DNA of 64,000 nucleotides. It comes from Haloplasma contractile (lineage in GTDB: Bacteria > Bacillota_I > Bacilli_A > Haloplasmatales > Haloplasmataceae). The notes below the pieces were generated by a model that worked only from the letters and a program-made list of their open reading frames with translations, searched no databases and was not told the DNA's origin. A program made the position numbers and the translations under genes. Location: assembly GCA_016841945.1 (NCBI GenBank), contig JAENYC010000001.1, positions 1-64,000 on the forward strand, read 5' to 3'. Positions 19,116 to 27,819 of the stretch are shown one piece after another (the first letter of the stretch is position 1; every line of letters starts with the position of its first letter).

Positions 19116-20210
19116 TCACCCCTTTACATCTTTCATATTATTCTTTTTATATAATTTAACAATAAAACCCTTAAATAAAATAACAAGTGCACTAAAATAG
19201 ATGATTGATGATGTAATAATATCAATGATTTCAGGTGCAAAATTAAAACCTTGCATATAGAAACCACCTTGTTCTAACAATCCAATAAATAATGCTGAAA
19301 ATAATATTCCAAAAGGATGACTTAAACCAATTAAAGCAACAGGTATACCATCAAAACCTTCTGACACTAACACTTCTGTTGTTTCAAGATGTCTTCCTGA
19401 TACACCAGTGAGAAAGATAGTAGCACCCGCTAAACCAGCTAATAAACCAGAGATGACCATAGCTAAAACAATCCCATTTTTCTCATTTATTCCAGCATAT
19501 TTACTAGCGTCCTTATTATATCCAACAGCTTTTAATTGATATCCAAATGTTGTTTTACTTAATATAATAAAGATAATTAAAACTGAAATCAGTGAAATAA
19601 TAAAGCCAAAATTAACATCCCCTCTACCGAATAGTTTATCTAATCCATAATAAGGTATAATCGCTGATTCTTTTACCGTTAAACTTCTTGCATTTTCTAA
19701 ATCATATAATCTGTATTCAACCATATAAGAAACAAAGTATAGTCCAATATAGTTCATCATGATGGTTGCAACTACTTCATGAACATTACGATACGCCTTA
19801 AGAAATCCTGGAATTGCACCCCAAAAAGCACCGGCGACTCCAGCAGCTAGTAAAGCGATTAACCAATGGATAGAACTTGGTAAAAATGTCCATTCTACAC
19901 CAACATAAATTGCAGCGATGGCACCAACCATTAACTGACCCGCAGCACCAATATTGAATAAACCCGTCTTAAATGCAAAGCCAACGGATAATCCAGTTAA
20001 GATAATTGGTGTGGCTATTTCTAAAACTCGACCAATGTCAGTAAAACCGCTAAATATAATGGTAAAAAAAGCGGGTATTGATTCTAAAGGATTAGTAATA
20101 ATCATGATAATTAAACCAAAAAGCAAGCCTGAAATAATAGCTAAAACAGAAGAGGAAACACTAATTCTATTTTCTGTTCTAGTAATGAAATGAATGAATT
20201 TAGCTAACAT
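19116..20210 (-). CDS. BMP-family ABC transporter permease (nucleoside-type, first subunit)
   Basis: A 364-residue polytopic permease (BPD_transp_2 fold). Key segments are FAFKTGLFNIGAAGQLMVGAIAA, VVATIMMNYIGLYF and the ATPase-contact loop GYQLKAVGYNKDASKYAGIN. I chose the ATG at 20210 because GAGGTGA lies 5 bases upstream; it overlaps the end of the ATPase gene by 11 bp. The frame is open 26 codons further upstream, inside the ATPase gene. Together with the next permease it forms the heterodimeric channel of the importer. Confidence 0.9.
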   Translation of the reverse strand: MLAKFIHFITRTENRISVSSSVLAIISGLLFGLIIMIITNPLESIPAFFTIIFSGFTDIGRVLEIATPIILTGLSVGFAFKTGLFNIGAAGQLMVGAIAAIYVGVEWTFLPSSIHWLIALLAAGVAGAFWGAIPGFLKAYRNVHEVVATIMMNYIGLYFVSYMVEYRLYDLENARSLTVKESAIIPYYGLDKLFGRGDVNFGFIISLISVLIIFIILSKTTFGYQLKAVGYNKDASKYAGINEKNGIVLAMVISGLLAGLAGATIFLTGVSGRHLETTEVLVSEGFDGIPVALIGLSHPFGILFSALFIGLLEQGGFYMQGFNFAPEIIDIITSSIIYFSALVILFKGFIVKLYKKNNMKDVKG

Positions 20211-21732
20211 GTACTTCACCTCGTTTAGAACCTGCCATATAAAGTCCAAGTTCATTTTCGTTTGTTTCTTCTGGTAATACATTTGCAACTAATTCACCCT
20301 CATACATGACAAGAATACGATCTGATACATTCATGACCTCGTCTAATTCAAGAGATACAAGAAGTACTGCTTTTCCATTATCTCGATGACTTAACAATTG
20401 TTTATGAATATATTCAATAGCTCCGACGTCTAATCCTCTCGTCGGTTGAACTGCGATTAATAAATCTGGCTCTCGGTCCATCTCCCTTGCTATAATAGCT
20501 TTTTGCTGATTACCACCGGACATACTTCTTACAATTGAATAAGGACCTTTACCACATCTTATATCATATTCCTCAATTAAAGCCCTTGCATTTGTATAAA
20601 TAGAACTAAATTTTAAAAACCCAAATTTTTGAAATTGAGGTTCAAAATAAGTTTGCAAAATCAAATTTTCTGCTAGATTATAATCTAACACTAACCCATG
20701 TTTATGACGATCTTCAGGAATATGACCGATGCCAGCCATAGTCTTTTTTCGTATAGAATAGTGGGTAATTTCTTTACCTTCTAAAAATAGTTTACCTTTC
20801 TTATGTGGTGTTAAACCAGTTATGGTTTTAATGAGTTCAGTTTGTCCATTGCCCTCAATTCCAGCAATACAGACAATTTCTCCACGTCTAACATTAAAAT
20901 TAATATTATTTAACTGCATCCGTTCACTATTAGCACTTTGTAAATACAAATTCTCAACTCTAAAAACTTCATCCCCCATTCTAGGTGCTTTTTTATTCAC
21001 TTTAAATGTTACTTTACGACCAACCATCATCTCTGCCATCGTCTCAAGGGAAACATCATCAACGTTCACAGTACCAATTCCACGTCCCTTTCTAAGTACA
21101 GTGCATCTATCAGCAACATTTTTTATTTCATTTAGCTTATGGGTGATTAATATAATTGATTTTCCTTCAGCAGCAAATTCTTTCATTATTTTCATGAGTT
21201 CTTCTATTTCTTGAGGAGTCAAAACTGCCGTAGGTTCATCAAATATCAGTATCTCTGCATCACGATACAACATTTTCAAAATCTCAACCCGTTGTTGCAT
21301 ACCAACTGATATATCCTGAATATAGGAATTTGGATTAACCTTTAATTTATATCGATTACTTAAGTATAATATTTTCTCAATTGCTTCATCTAAGTGTAAT
21401 AATCCTTTCTTTGTTTCTTCTTGACCAAGTACGATATTTTCTGCAACTGTAAAATTATGTACCAATTTAAAATGTTGATGAACCATTCCTATTCCTAAAT
21501 CATTTGCATCATTTGGATTACTTATTTTAACTGTTTCTCCATTCACTTTAATGATTCCATTATCCGGTTGATATAGCCCAAACAAAATGGACATTAATGT
21601 CGATTTCCCAGCTCCATTTTCACCAAGTAATGCATGTATTTCTCCTCTTTTAATTTGTAGTGTCACATTATCATTTGCTTTTACTCCAGGAAACTCTTTT
21701 GTAATATTTAACATTTCAATGACATGTTCCAT
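20200..21732 (-). CDS. BMP-family ABC transporter ATP-binding protein (two NBDs)
   Basis: A 510-residue tandem ATPase. The first nucleotide-binding domain has Walker A GENGAGKST, signature SVGMQQRVEI and Walker B EILIFDEPTAVL. The second has a degenerate Walker A (GIEGNGQTE) and the SGGNQQKAIIAREM signature, as usual for the RbsA/NupO-type family. It powers nucleoside-type uptake with the two permeases. The ATG at 21732 has GGTGA 5 bases before it; the longer open frame upstream lacks a ribosome site. It is separated from the lipoprotein gene by a hairpin terminator. Confidence 0.93.
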   Translation of the reverse strand: MEHVIEMLNITKEFPGVKANDNVTLQIKRGEIHALLGENGAGKSTLMSILFGLYQPDNGIIKVNGETVKISNPNDANDLGIGMVHQHFKLVHNFTVAENIVLGQEETKKGLLHLDEAIEKILYLSNRYKLKVNPNSYIQDISVGMQQRVEILKMLYRDAEILIFDEPTAVLTPQEIEELMKIMKEFAAEGKSIILITHKLNEIKNVADRCTVLRKGRGIGTVNVDDVSLETMAEMMVGRKVTFKVNKKAPRMGDEVFRVENLYLQSANSERMQLNNINFNVRRGEIVCIAGIEGNGQTELIKTITGLTPHKKGKLFLEGKEITHYSIRKKTMAGIGHIPEDRHKHGLVLDYNLAENLILQTYFEPQFQKFGFLKFSSIYTNARALIEEYDIRCGKGPYSIVRSMSGGNQQKAIIAREMDREPDLLIAVQPTRGLDVGAIEYIHKQLLSHRDNGKAVLLVSLELDEVMNVSDRILVMYEGELVANVLPEETNENELGLYMAGSKRGEVHVS

Positions 21733-21816
21733 TATCATCACCTCTATCATTAGTATACATATATATGTATTTCCTACACTGATATAAATTGATAAGTAAA
21801 GAATTACCAAATAAAA

Positions 21817-21841
21817 AAGGAAAGACTTTTCATCTTTCCTT
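21817..21841 (-). terminator. Hairpin between the substrate-binding lipoprotein gene and the ABC ATPase gene
   Basis: Stem AAGGAAAGA/TCTTTCCTT with a T run on the minus strand. It lies between the lipoprotein stop and the ATPase start, so it probably makes the binding protein more abundant than the membrane parts through partial read-through. Confidence 0.7.
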
Positions 21842-21854
21842 CTATTCCTATATA

Positions 21855-22973
21855 TTAAGTTTCTGGATTAGTATAATCAACCGAAACTTTAACTAATCCT
21901 AATTGATCGTATGAGAGGGTGATGTCATTAATGATATTGGTTCTAATATTATCTGTATCTTCTTTTAATGCTGTGTAAATGGTATTGTAATCATCGGACG
22001 TAAAGTTTTCAAAGCGAGAGAAATCATCTGGTAATCCAATTCCATCGTTCGTCGCATCAAGAATAGTTGTTTCTGCAGTACTGATAGTTGTATCATCATC
22101 TTCATAATATGCCTTTAGACATAGGTAAACAGAATTTTTTAACTCTTTCATGGCAGATGTAATAACAGTAGGTGATTCATCTTTTTGATCGACATCAACA
22201 CCAATGACATATTTTTCTGTTTGACTCTCAGCAGCAGCCATCACAGAGCTTCCTGCTCCTCCTGCAGCAACGAAGATAATCTCAGTACCAGCTGTATACC
22301 AAGAAGCAGCCTCGGTTTGAATATCTGCTGATGGTTTAAAACTATTTAAATACTTATATTTTACTGTAATCGCACCATCATCAAGTTCCATTTCATTTGC
22401 GGCATATTCAGCACCTTGTAAGAATCCGTAACCAAATCTAACAACTGCAGGTACAGCATTACCACCCATGAATCCTAAACTTGTAAATCCTTCTTTAACT
22501 GCCGCATATCCAGCTAAGAAACCTGATTGTTCTTCAGCAAATAAAATAGAATAGACATTATCTTCAATTCTTTCTTCACCAGATTCTACATTACCTTCTT
22601 CATCAAACACAAGGTTGTTTGGCACACCATCAATTAAAATAAATGTAACATCAGGATAGTCATCCTGTACTTCATAAATAACTTTTTCGAAATAAAATCC
22701 TGGTGTTACCACTACTTTTGCACCATTATTGATTGCTAATTCAATTGCCTCTAAATAATCATCATCTGTTCTATCACTTGGTTGGTAATACTTATGTGAT
22801 ACATCAAATTCATCAGCATATTGTACAACACCTTCCCATGAACCTTGATTAAAAGATTTATCATTTATCGTACCAACATCTGTAATTAAGGCAATTTCAT
22901 ATGTTTTACCTTGACATCCTGATATTAAAACAGTAGCAAATATAATAGAAATTATCAACAAAATTTTTTTCAT
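21855..22973 (-). CDS. BMP-family substrate-binding lipoprotein
   Basis: A 372-residue lipoprotein: signal peptide MKKILLIISIIFATV with lipobox LISGC. The mature part has the BMP (Med) family fold, a periplasmic-binding type I domain, with ALITDVGTINDKSFNQGSWEG and the GVDVDQKDESP-type ligand segment. Relatives BmpA, PnrA and RnsB bind purine nucleosides. ATG at 22973 follows TGGAGG; an ATG seven codons earlier has no ribosome site. First gene of the transporter operon. In several Bacilli this transporter also lies downstream of spoIIIE, as here. Confidence 0.92.
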   Translation of the reverse strand: MKKILLIISIIFATVLISGCQGKTYEIALITDVGTINDKSFNQGSWEGVVQYADEFDVSHKYYQPSDRTDDDYLEAIELAINNGAKVVVTPGFYFEKVIYEVQDDYPDVTFILIDGVPNNLVFDEEGNVESGEERIEDNVYSILFAEEQSGFLAGYAAVKEGFTSLGFMGGNAVPAVVRFGYGFLQGAEYAANEMELDDGAITVKYKYLNSFKPSADIQTEAASWYTAGTEIIFVAAGGAGSSVMAAAESQTEKYVIGVDVDQKDESPTVITSAMKELKNSVYLCLKAYYEDDDTTISTAETTILDATNDGIGLPDDFSRFENFTSDDYNTIYTALKEDTDNIRTNIINDITLSYDQLGLVKVSVDYTNPET

Positions 22974-23092
22974 TTTATTCTTCCTCCAGTTCATTATTTT
23001 TCATTTAAAATAGCATTGCCTATCAATTATATGTTTGACATTTTAACTAAATTTATACTGTTTATCATATTCGGTAATTTCTACCAAATTAT

Positions 23093-23118
23093 AAAAAAAA
23101 CGTCCTTACAAAAGGACG
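23093..23118 (-). terminator. Terminator of the FtsK-like gene
   Basis: Stem CGTCCTT/AAGGACG with a run of eight T on the minus strand, 9 bp after the stop codon. Confidence 0.85.
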
Positions 23119-23126
23119 ATTGAATA

Positions 23127-24938
23127 TTAAATGAAACAGTCTTCATCAGTTATATTAACGATTTGCACTCTCATATTGGAATTATCAGTTCTAGAATAAA
23201 TTATACAGTCTCCGTTTTTTAATAGTTTTGTTGTATCATCTTCTAGATATTTATATGCGATTTCTTTACTATTTATCATAAAGGAAATAATACCATCAAA
23301 CTGAGCTCTTAGATTATTAGTCAATATATTTTCATCCATATTATTAGTAGCAAATAACGTATAAATTGATACTTTAGCACCATATACAAGTATATAATTT
23401 AAATATTTTAAATAATCTAGATTATTTAAATAAAAGTCCACAAAATCATTCAATATGAGTAATATCGGTGTAAATTTCTTTTTCGATTCATTTAATTGTG
23501 GTAGACGTTTCTCTACCTCAGTATACACTTTAATGAGCATAGGCTTCATACTTTGAAAATTATTGATAAAGGGGTGATACAAGTGTGGTATATGATCATA
23601 GGTATTTAATTCAAATTTTGTTGAATCGCAAAGTATTAATTCAAATTCATCTGGATTAAATTTATACATGATTACATTAATTATCGTTTTTAATAAATCT
23701 ATTTTGGAATTAATATCATTTCCTAAAACCAATAGATTTGACATTGTATGTAAATTTAAACTGTATAATTTACCACAGTAGTTTCTTCCTATAGGGATTA
23801 AATCATTCGTATTGTCTTCTTCTAAAACTTCTTTTAAACTAACTAAATAACGGTATTCATTTGGTACTTCAATAATAATAGATTGTTTTTTGTCATACTT
23901 TTCATATATTCTAATATTTTCTGTATCTAATCGTGTCATCAAATCTCTTTGATAATTTAATATTTTTTTACTTTTAATACTATTTTCAACCTCTATAATA
24001 AAAGTTGAAATGGTTGGTCCTATATACACTTCACCAATTTCTATATTTAAATAAAATGCATTTAAGAACTCATTTATGATTTTCGCATTTTGTATGGTAA
24101 CTTCTTTTTGATTTTCTAAAACTTGTTTATTATCATGATATTTAAGCAGTTTTATATTCGGTTTATGATATTTTGTTTTTTTGATATCTATCTTTTCATT
24201 TTTTGTCAAAACAATATTTTCAAATTTATTTTGCTCTGTTTTTTGAAATGGTATTTTATCTATTGTGATATCCTTATTTTGCATCTTATTATATTTAGAA
24301 GCTTCATACATTTTATCAATTGTTCCCCTAATGAATTTTTTTATTGATTGATAAAGTTTAATCGTTCCATAATAAACCTCATCTATAAAATCATAGATTG
24401 TTTTTTCAAATAGATAAGCAATTCCGGAAATGAGTAAAATGATAGCGATTATTCTCGTGCCTATATCCCCTAATAACACATATGAAGCCCAAAATAAAAA
24501 TGCCCCTAATAAACCACCACCATACGTTACATCCGTAGATTGATTATCAATATAACCTAAAAATAAATGATAGGATTCTGACACAATATTGGAATTTGTT
24601 AAATCACCCTTTAAGGCCGAATAAATAGGAAAATGACTATATATTAATAATCCAGCACTAATGAATATAAATCCTTTTATTTTGATTGAAGAAAAGGTGA
24701 TAAATTCATGATAGATAATCATCATGACACCATAATAAAACATAAAAATAAGGATAAGCCAGTACCAATCTCCAAATATCATCATAACTAAAGTATTAAG
24801 TGTTTTACCGACAGGACCTAATTCTGATAATAAGATAAGTGAAAATAGTATGAATAGAATTCCCCATATTTCAAAATAGACGAGACCTTCTTTTGTTTTA
24901 TCTTCTAACACTTTTCTTTTCTTCTCTTTAGACACCAT
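23127..24938 (-). CDS. Degenerate FtsK/SpoIIIE-like DNA translocase (no ATP-binding motifs, no gamma domain)
   Basis: A 603-residue protein in the SpoIIIE position of a conserved gene block. Residues 18-180 form an FtsK-type four-helix membrane domain, then a linker. About 280-380 match the alpha domain (IGEVYIGPTISTFIIEVE, IIIEVPNEYRY). The motor domain follows, with recognisable family positions (NLLVLG, FELILCDSTKFEL, YDHIPHLYHPF). The Walker A, normally GATGSGKS, reads GNDINSKI at 406-413. Walker B plus catalytic Glu, normally VDEL, reads LNDF at 496-499. The DNA-reading gamma winged helix is missing; SpoIIIE proteins are about 790 residues. ATP-driven pumping is therefore very unlikely. 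The frame is open and uninterrupted, so a structural role at the septum is the best guess. GGTGA precedes the ATG. Confidence 0.85.
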   Translation of the reverse strand: MVSKEKKRKVLEDKTKEGLVYFEIWGILFILFSLILLSELGPVGKTLNTLVMMIFGDWYWLILIFMFYYGVMMIIYHEFITFSSIKIKGFIFISAGLLIYSHFPIYSALKGDLTNSNIVSESYHLFLGYIDNQSTDVTYGGGLLGAFLFWASYVLLGDIGTRIIAIILLISGIAYLFEKTIYDFIDEVYYGTIKLYQSIKKFIRGTIDKMYEASKYNKMQNKDITIDKIPFQKTEQNKFENIVLTKNEKIDIKKTKYHKPNIKLLKYHDNKQVLENQKEVTIQNAKIINEFLNAFYLNIEIGEVYIGPTISTFIIEVENSIKSKKILNYQRDLMTRLDTENIRIYEKYDKKQSIIIEVPNEYRYLVSLKEVLEEDNTNDLIPIGRNYCGKLYSLNLHTMSNLLVLGNDINSKIDLLKTIINVIMYKFNPDEFELILCDSTKFELNTYDHIPHLYHPFINNFQSMKPMLIKVYTEVEKRLPQLNESKKKFTPILLILNDFVDFYLNNLDYLKYLNYILVYGAKVSIYTLFATNNMDENILTNNLRAQFDGIISFMINSKEIAYKYLEDDTTKLLKNGDCIIYSRTDNSNMRVQIVNITDEDCFI

Positions 24939-25035
24939 TTATCACCTTCTTTTAAACCTTAATGTCATTTTATTAGATTTTGAATTAAAAATATGACGAA
25001 TATTATCATGTCTGCAATAAATTTAAAAACAAATA

Positions 25036-25068
25036 AAAAAACATGTTTTTTTAAGACATGTTTTTTTA
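25036..25068 (-). terminator. Terminator of rnjB
   Basis: Stem AAAAAAACATGT/ACATGTTTTTTT followed by a T run on the minus strand, just after the rnjB stop. Confidence 0.7.
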
Positions 25069-25072
25069 AACG

Positions 25073-26767
25073 TTATAGTTCATTAATCACTAACATAATA
25101 ATGGGTTTACGTTTTGTTTCTTTATATAAATATTTTCCTATTTTTTCTCTCATATCATTTTTCATTTTGATAATATCCATATTTCTTCCATATTTTGCAT
25201 TTTCTTTGACAGAATCAATTAATATTTTTTGAACAGTATTAATTATTTCCTCATTATCTTTTACATATATAAATCCACGAGATACAACTTCAGGTCCTGC
25301 GATAATCTTTTTTGATTTAACATCAAGAGTTGCAATTGCAAGGATAATTCCATCCTGAGATAATAAAACACGGTCTTTTAAAACCACATTACTCATTTCG
25401 CCGACACTCAATCCATCGACTAATATTTGGTCAACATCAATTTCATTTGAAATATTGACCAAATCACCTTGCTCAAACTCTACAATCATTCCATTGTTAA
25501 GAAGAATAATATTTTCTGAATCATATCCCATCTGTTCAGCAATTTTTGCTTGAGCATATTGATGACGATATTCTCCTATGACAGGAATAATATATTTAGG
25601 TTTTAATAAATTAATCATCAATTTTATATCTTCAGCACTAGCATGTGATGAAGGTAATAAATTTTTATTAATAGTAATAACTTTTGCGCCTGTCCGATAG
25701 ACAATATCAATCGTACGCGCTGCCTTTATTTCAGTTCCTGCAATGGGTGGAGAAGCGATTAATATCGTATCAGTTGCTTCAATATGTATGAGACGGTCTA
25801 ATTTTCTTGACATACGAATCATCGCATCAAATGGCTCTTGACGAACACCTGTTGCTAAAACAACTAAGTTTGGGAGGTTATTATCATTAGATTCGTCAAT
25901 AAATTTTAAATTCATTAACATGCCTTGCGTCGGAAATTTTAAATATCCCATTTTAACCGCAATATCAACAATGCGCTGCATCTTTCGACCAATAATTGCA
26001 ATTTTACGATTGTGTTCATTGGCCACATTAATTATTTTTTGAATTCGTTGTAAATCTGATGAAAATACAGACACAATTATTCTACCAGGTGCTTTAGAAA
26101 TAGCTTCACTTAGTTCATATACAAATCGTCCCTCTCCTGTGGTATGCCCTACTTTATCAGCAGATAAACTTTCAGATAATAACGCTAATACACCTTTCTT
26201 AGATATATCTGATATTAAATCATAACTTGTTTGATATCTTTTATCAACATTTTGTTCAAAAGTATAATCAGAGGTATATACGATTGCGCCATCGGTTGTA
26301 TTAATACATATCCCAACAGAGTCAGGTATACTATGGGTTGTACTAAAAAATGATATTTGAACGTCATTAAATGTAAGCACATTGGTATGTTTTATGATTT
26401 TTAATTGATATTTCTCAATATTATCTCCATCATCACGCAAAGCATCTTCTACTAATGCGATGGTTAATCTTGTCCCATAAACGGGTATATTTACACTCTT
26501 TATAAGATTAGGTACAGCGCCAATATGTTCTTCATGGGCATGTGTTAAAAATAAACCGACGATACGATTTTTATTTTCAAACAAATATTTAAAATCAGGA
26601 ATGACTGCATCAACGCCTAATAAGTCTTCTCCTGGATATTTTAAACCCGCATCTAATATAAATATTTTTTCATTAACTTCAACGACATACATATTCTTAC
26701 CATTCTCACCTAATCCACCTAAAGCAAATATTTTAATTTTTGAATGTTTGATGTTGTTCATATTCAT
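25073..26767 (-). CDS. rnjB: Ribonuclease J
   Basis: A 564-residue metallo-beta-lactamase and beta-CASP nuclease for 5'-3' exonucleolytic and endonucleolytic RNA decay. It has the GGLGENGKNMY start, the metal motif HAHEEHIGA (LTHAHEEHIG), DYTFEQ and the beta-CASP SSHASAEDIKLMI motif with PVIGEYRHQ. The C-terminal domain carries EIDVDQILVDGLSVGEM. The gene order dapG-dapA-rnj-ftsK matches B. subtilis rnjB. Start: the SD-like AAGGAAGGTGA is about 21 bases before the ATG at 26767, with a small hairpin between them. A GTG at 26791 overlaps the SD, and a second ATG lies at 26761. Confidence 0.93.
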   Translation of the reverse strand: MNMNNIKHSKIKIFALGGLGENGKNMYVVEVNEKIFILDAGLKYPGEDLLGVDAVIPDFKYLFENKNRIVGLFLTHAHEEHIGAVPNLIKSVNIPVYGTRLTIALVEDALRDDGDNIEKYQLKIIKHTNVLTFNDVQISFFSTTHSIPDSVGICINTTDGAIVYTSDYTFEQNVDKRYQTSYDLISDISKKGVLALLSESLSADKVGHTTGEGRFVYELSEAISKAPGRIIVSVFSSDLQRIQKIINVANEHNRKIAIIGRKMQRIVDIAVKMGYLKFPTQGMLMNLKFIDESNDNNLPNLVVLATGVRQEPFDAMIRMSRKLDRLIHIEATDTILIASPPIAGTEIKAARTIDIVYRTGAKVITINKNLLPSSHASAEDIKLMINLLKPKYIIPVIGEYRHQYAQAKIAEQMGYDSENIILLNNGMIVEFEQGDLVNISNEIDVDQILVDGLSVGEMSNVVLKDRVLLSQDGIILAIATLDVKSKKIIAGPEVVSRGFIYVKDNEEIINTVQKILIDSVKENAKYGRNMDIIKMKNDMREKIGKYLYKETKRKPIIMLVINEL

Positions 26768-26768
26768 T

Positions 26769-26798
26769 ATCCGTATAGAAACGGATTTCACCTTCCTT
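26769..26798 (-). promoter_or_regulatory. Shine-Dalgarno plus hairpin in the rnjB translation start region
   Basis: On the minus strand AAGGAAGGTGA is followed by ATCCGT-TTCTAT-ACGGAT (26769-26786), a 6-bp stem, and then the ATG. If the stem forms, the ribosome site is brought to within a few bases of the start, otherwise the spacing is too long. This is unusual among the genes here. Confidence 0.45.
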
Positions 26799-26919
26799 TC
26801 TGTATAACATTATTTATCTATTAAAATATTATATTTACATTAAAATTAATCTGTCTATAGTATGATTCATTTTTCCATTACCTACCTTATTATATATCAC
26901 TTTTCTAAAAAAATAAATA

Positions 26920-26955
26920 AAAAGGATATAACAAACGACCGTTATATCCTTTTTT
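26920..26955 (-). terminator. Terminator of the dpa-dap gene cluster
   Basis: Stem AAAAGGATATAAC/GTTATATCCTTTT with an 8-base loop and a T run, directly after the dapA stop codon. Confidence 0.85.
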
Positions 26956-26958
26956 TGG

Positions 26959-27819
26959 TTAAACTCCAAGTATATTGTATAATTCTTCTTTCATTTTATT
27001 ATCCATATCAACAAGTGGTAAACGAACACTACCTACATTAAAACCTAGTTTATTTAAAGCTGTTTTTAATGGAACAGGATTAGGTTTTATAAACAATGCC
27101 TTAAATTTTGGCTGATAAATATCAAATATTGCTTTGGCATCATCATACTGTTTTGTTCTCATTAATTGAATGATATGGTGTATTGACTTCCCATAAATAT
27201 GACTTGCAACCGATACAATACCATCAGCATTATTTAATAATGCATCATACAATAGCACATCATCTCCTACATATGCTTTAAAATTGCTTAATTCATTTTT
27301 TATTTGAATGATTTTATCAACATTTTTATTTGATTCTTTAATGGCGACGATATTATCAATTTTCGATAGTTTCTTAATTGTTTCAAATGCCATATCAATT
27401 CCTGTCCTTGATGGTATGTTATATATCATAATTGGTTTATTAGTATGTTTAGCGATGGTTTTAAAATGTTCATATAAACCAATTTGATCGGGTTTATTAT
27501 AATACGGTACGACAACTAAATATCCTGCAAGCGGTAAATATTCTATCCTTTTCATAAAATCAATTGTTTTCTTTGTCGAATTTGTTCCAATCCCCGCTAT
27601 GATTGGTATTCTTTTATCTACATAATTCAATGTTTTTTCAAACAATACAATTTTTTCTATATCACTTAATGTAGGACATTCCCCCGTTGTTCCATTTGCA
27701 AGTATACAGCTGGTATTATTTTTAATTAAATGCTCAATTAATTTTTTTAACGATTCTAAATTTATATTATCATCCTTATCAAATGGAGTTATCATCGCAG
27801 TAATGATTTTTCCAAACAT
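26959..27819 (-). CDS. dapA: 4-hydroxy-tetrahydrodipicolinate synthase
   Basis: A 286-residue TIM-barrel aldolase of the DHDPS family that condenses pyruvate with aspartate semialdehyde. It shows the ANGTTGECPTLSD substrate loop, the tyrosine in IMIYNIPSRTGID, the Schiff-base lysine in IVAIKESNKN, and YVGDDVLLYDALL. It gives the precursor of both lysine/diaminopimelate and dipicolinate. Its ATG overlaps the dapG stop (TAATG). Terminator follows. Family members can have other pyruvate-aldolase substrates, but the dapG and dpaAB neighbours fit this role well. Confidence 0.95.
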   Translation of the reverse strand: MFGKIITAMITPFDKDDNINLESLKKLIEHLIKNNTSCILANGTTGECPTLSDIEKIVLFEKTLNYVDKRIPIIAGIGTNSTKKTIDFMKRIEYLPLAGYLVVVPYYNKPDQIGLYEHFKTIAKHTNKPIMIYNIPSRTGIDMAFETIKKLSKIDNIVAIKESNKNVDKIIQIKNELSNFKAYVGDDVLLYDALLNNADGIVSVASHIYGKSIHHIIQLMRTKQYDDAKAIFDIYQPKFKALFIKPNPVPLKTALNKLGFNVGSVRLPLVDMDNKMKEELYNILGV

